Source: Mustela lutreola
Lineage: Eukaryota > Chordata > Mammalia > Carnivora > Mustelidae
Direction: 5' to 3'
Length of the DNA stretch: 64,000 bases
Assembly (NCBI RefSeq): GCF_030435805.1
Contig: NC_081293.1
Coordinates: forward strand, 190,515,546 to 190,579,545
Part shown: in pieces, positions 63,460-64,000 of the stretch
Layout: every line of letters starts with the position of its first letter
How positions within the stretch are numbered: position 1 is the stretch's first letter
Notes under the pieces: model-generated
What the model saw: the letters and a program-made list of their open reading frames with translations, nothing else
Database searches by the model: none
Told to the model about the DNA's origin: nothing
Program-made: the position numbers and the translations under genes

Positions 63460-64000
63460 TGCCCATTCTATATAATTTTCACTCAACAAAAAAAAGAGTT
63501 AATAATTTTTTTTAAGAGCAGGCATTTAAGGCTATCAACAATATTGAGAGGAGGGTACAGAGATTTCCCATATACCCCATGGCCTCACCAGTGCATACCC
63601 TGTCCCATTTCCAACATCCCCACCAGAATGGTCCACTTACTACAAAGGATGAGCCTACACTGACACATTATTACCACTCAAAGTCCATAGTTTACCACAG
63701 TATTCACTCTTCTTGCTGTTGTATAGTCTATGGGTTTGAACAGATTTATAATGAATGATATGTGTCATTAGAGTAGCATACAGAGTATTTTCACTGCCCT
63801 AAAAGTCCTCTGACTTCTGACACTTGGAAACTGCTATTCTTTTTATTGACATCATGACTGTGCCTTTTCCAAAATGTCTTATTGTTAGAATCATACAATA
63901 TGTAACTCTTTCAGTTTGCTTCTGTCCCTTAGTGATATGTACTTAAGTTTCCTCCATGTCTTTTTGTTGCTTCATAGCTCATTTCTTTTTAGCACTGAAT
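63460..64000 (-). mobile_element. L1 3' UTR remnant, duplicated copy
   Basis: Partner of the left-copy remnant beginning near 46435; cut by the window end. Confidence 0.65.

Larger units (their letters stand above)
58680..64000 (+). repeat. Segmental duplication, right copy (runs off window)
   Basis: Matches 44283-46983 in the same order: 58680-58797, then, after an L1 mosaic at 58798-61178, 61179 to the window end. The last bases at 64000 correspond to about 46983. A short L1 piece at 63145-63318 is present only in this copy. Starts about 1.8 kb upstream of the trypsinogen ATG. Confidence 0.88.

Noticed and set aside
57000-64000. Another protease gene upstream of the trypsinogen
   Set aside because: No exon-like segment was found within the window; one may lie beyond 64000.

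Overview
The window reads as nuclear DNA of a caniform carnivoran. At least 15 tRNA-derived CAN-SINEs are scattered through it in both orientations, with the carnivoran 'cctgggtggctcag' head and 'caaataaataaata' tail. L1 fragments of carnivoran type, MIR, MaLR LTRs and a MER2 DNA transposon add to this. The SINE tail wording resembles mustelid or pinniped copies more than dog, but that is a judgement from memory. No bacterial, organellar or viral genome features are present. All genes are split and were assembled by hand from splice sites and reading phase.

The gene order fits the 5' edge of a mammalian T-cell receptor beta (TRB) locus. (1) 2402-9729, minus strand: MOXD2, a DBH-like copper monooxygenase, 14 exons and fully open, with all six copper ligands. 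(2) 14392-15039, plus strand: a TRBV1-type V segment with split leader, open V exon and a recombination signal whose spacer looks 4 bp too long. (3) 24348-30938, minus: PRSS58, a trypsin-fold pseudoprotease. (4) 37296-44006, minus: a second divergent trypsin-like gene best matched to PRSS59/TRYX5. (5) 52047-56898, minus: a conventional pancreatic-type trypsinogen with activation peptide, full triad, TATA box and poly(A) signal. The three protease genes share one five-exon plan (40-nt first coding exon, 137-140-nt fourth, 150-nt fifth, identical intron phases), so they are paralogues. Only the trypsinogen keeps the activation and catalytic machinery. The proteases and the V gene are linked by ancient synteny; nothing seen here suggests a shared function.

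Between the genes the DNA is mainly repeats. 15-24 kb has no recognisable gene and may hold an old, poorly preserved retrovirus-like stretch. 31-37 kb is L1 and MaLR LTR remnants. 44.3-47.0 kb is repeated in direct orientation at 58.7-64.0 kb, where the second copy was split by a rearranged L1 and runs off the window end. A perfect 9-copy, 29-bp minisatellite lies in PRSS58 intron 1.

The most interesting points are: the coherent loss of zymogen activation and active-site geometry in PRSS58 and the PRSS59-like gene, including Thr at the PRSS58 serine position and paired loss of one disulfide in the other; Ala190 in the trypsinogen specificity pocket; the 27-bp RSS spacer of TRBV1; an apparently intact MOXD2; and the segmental duplication with its inverted L1 mosaic. 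No wholly new type of system was recognised.
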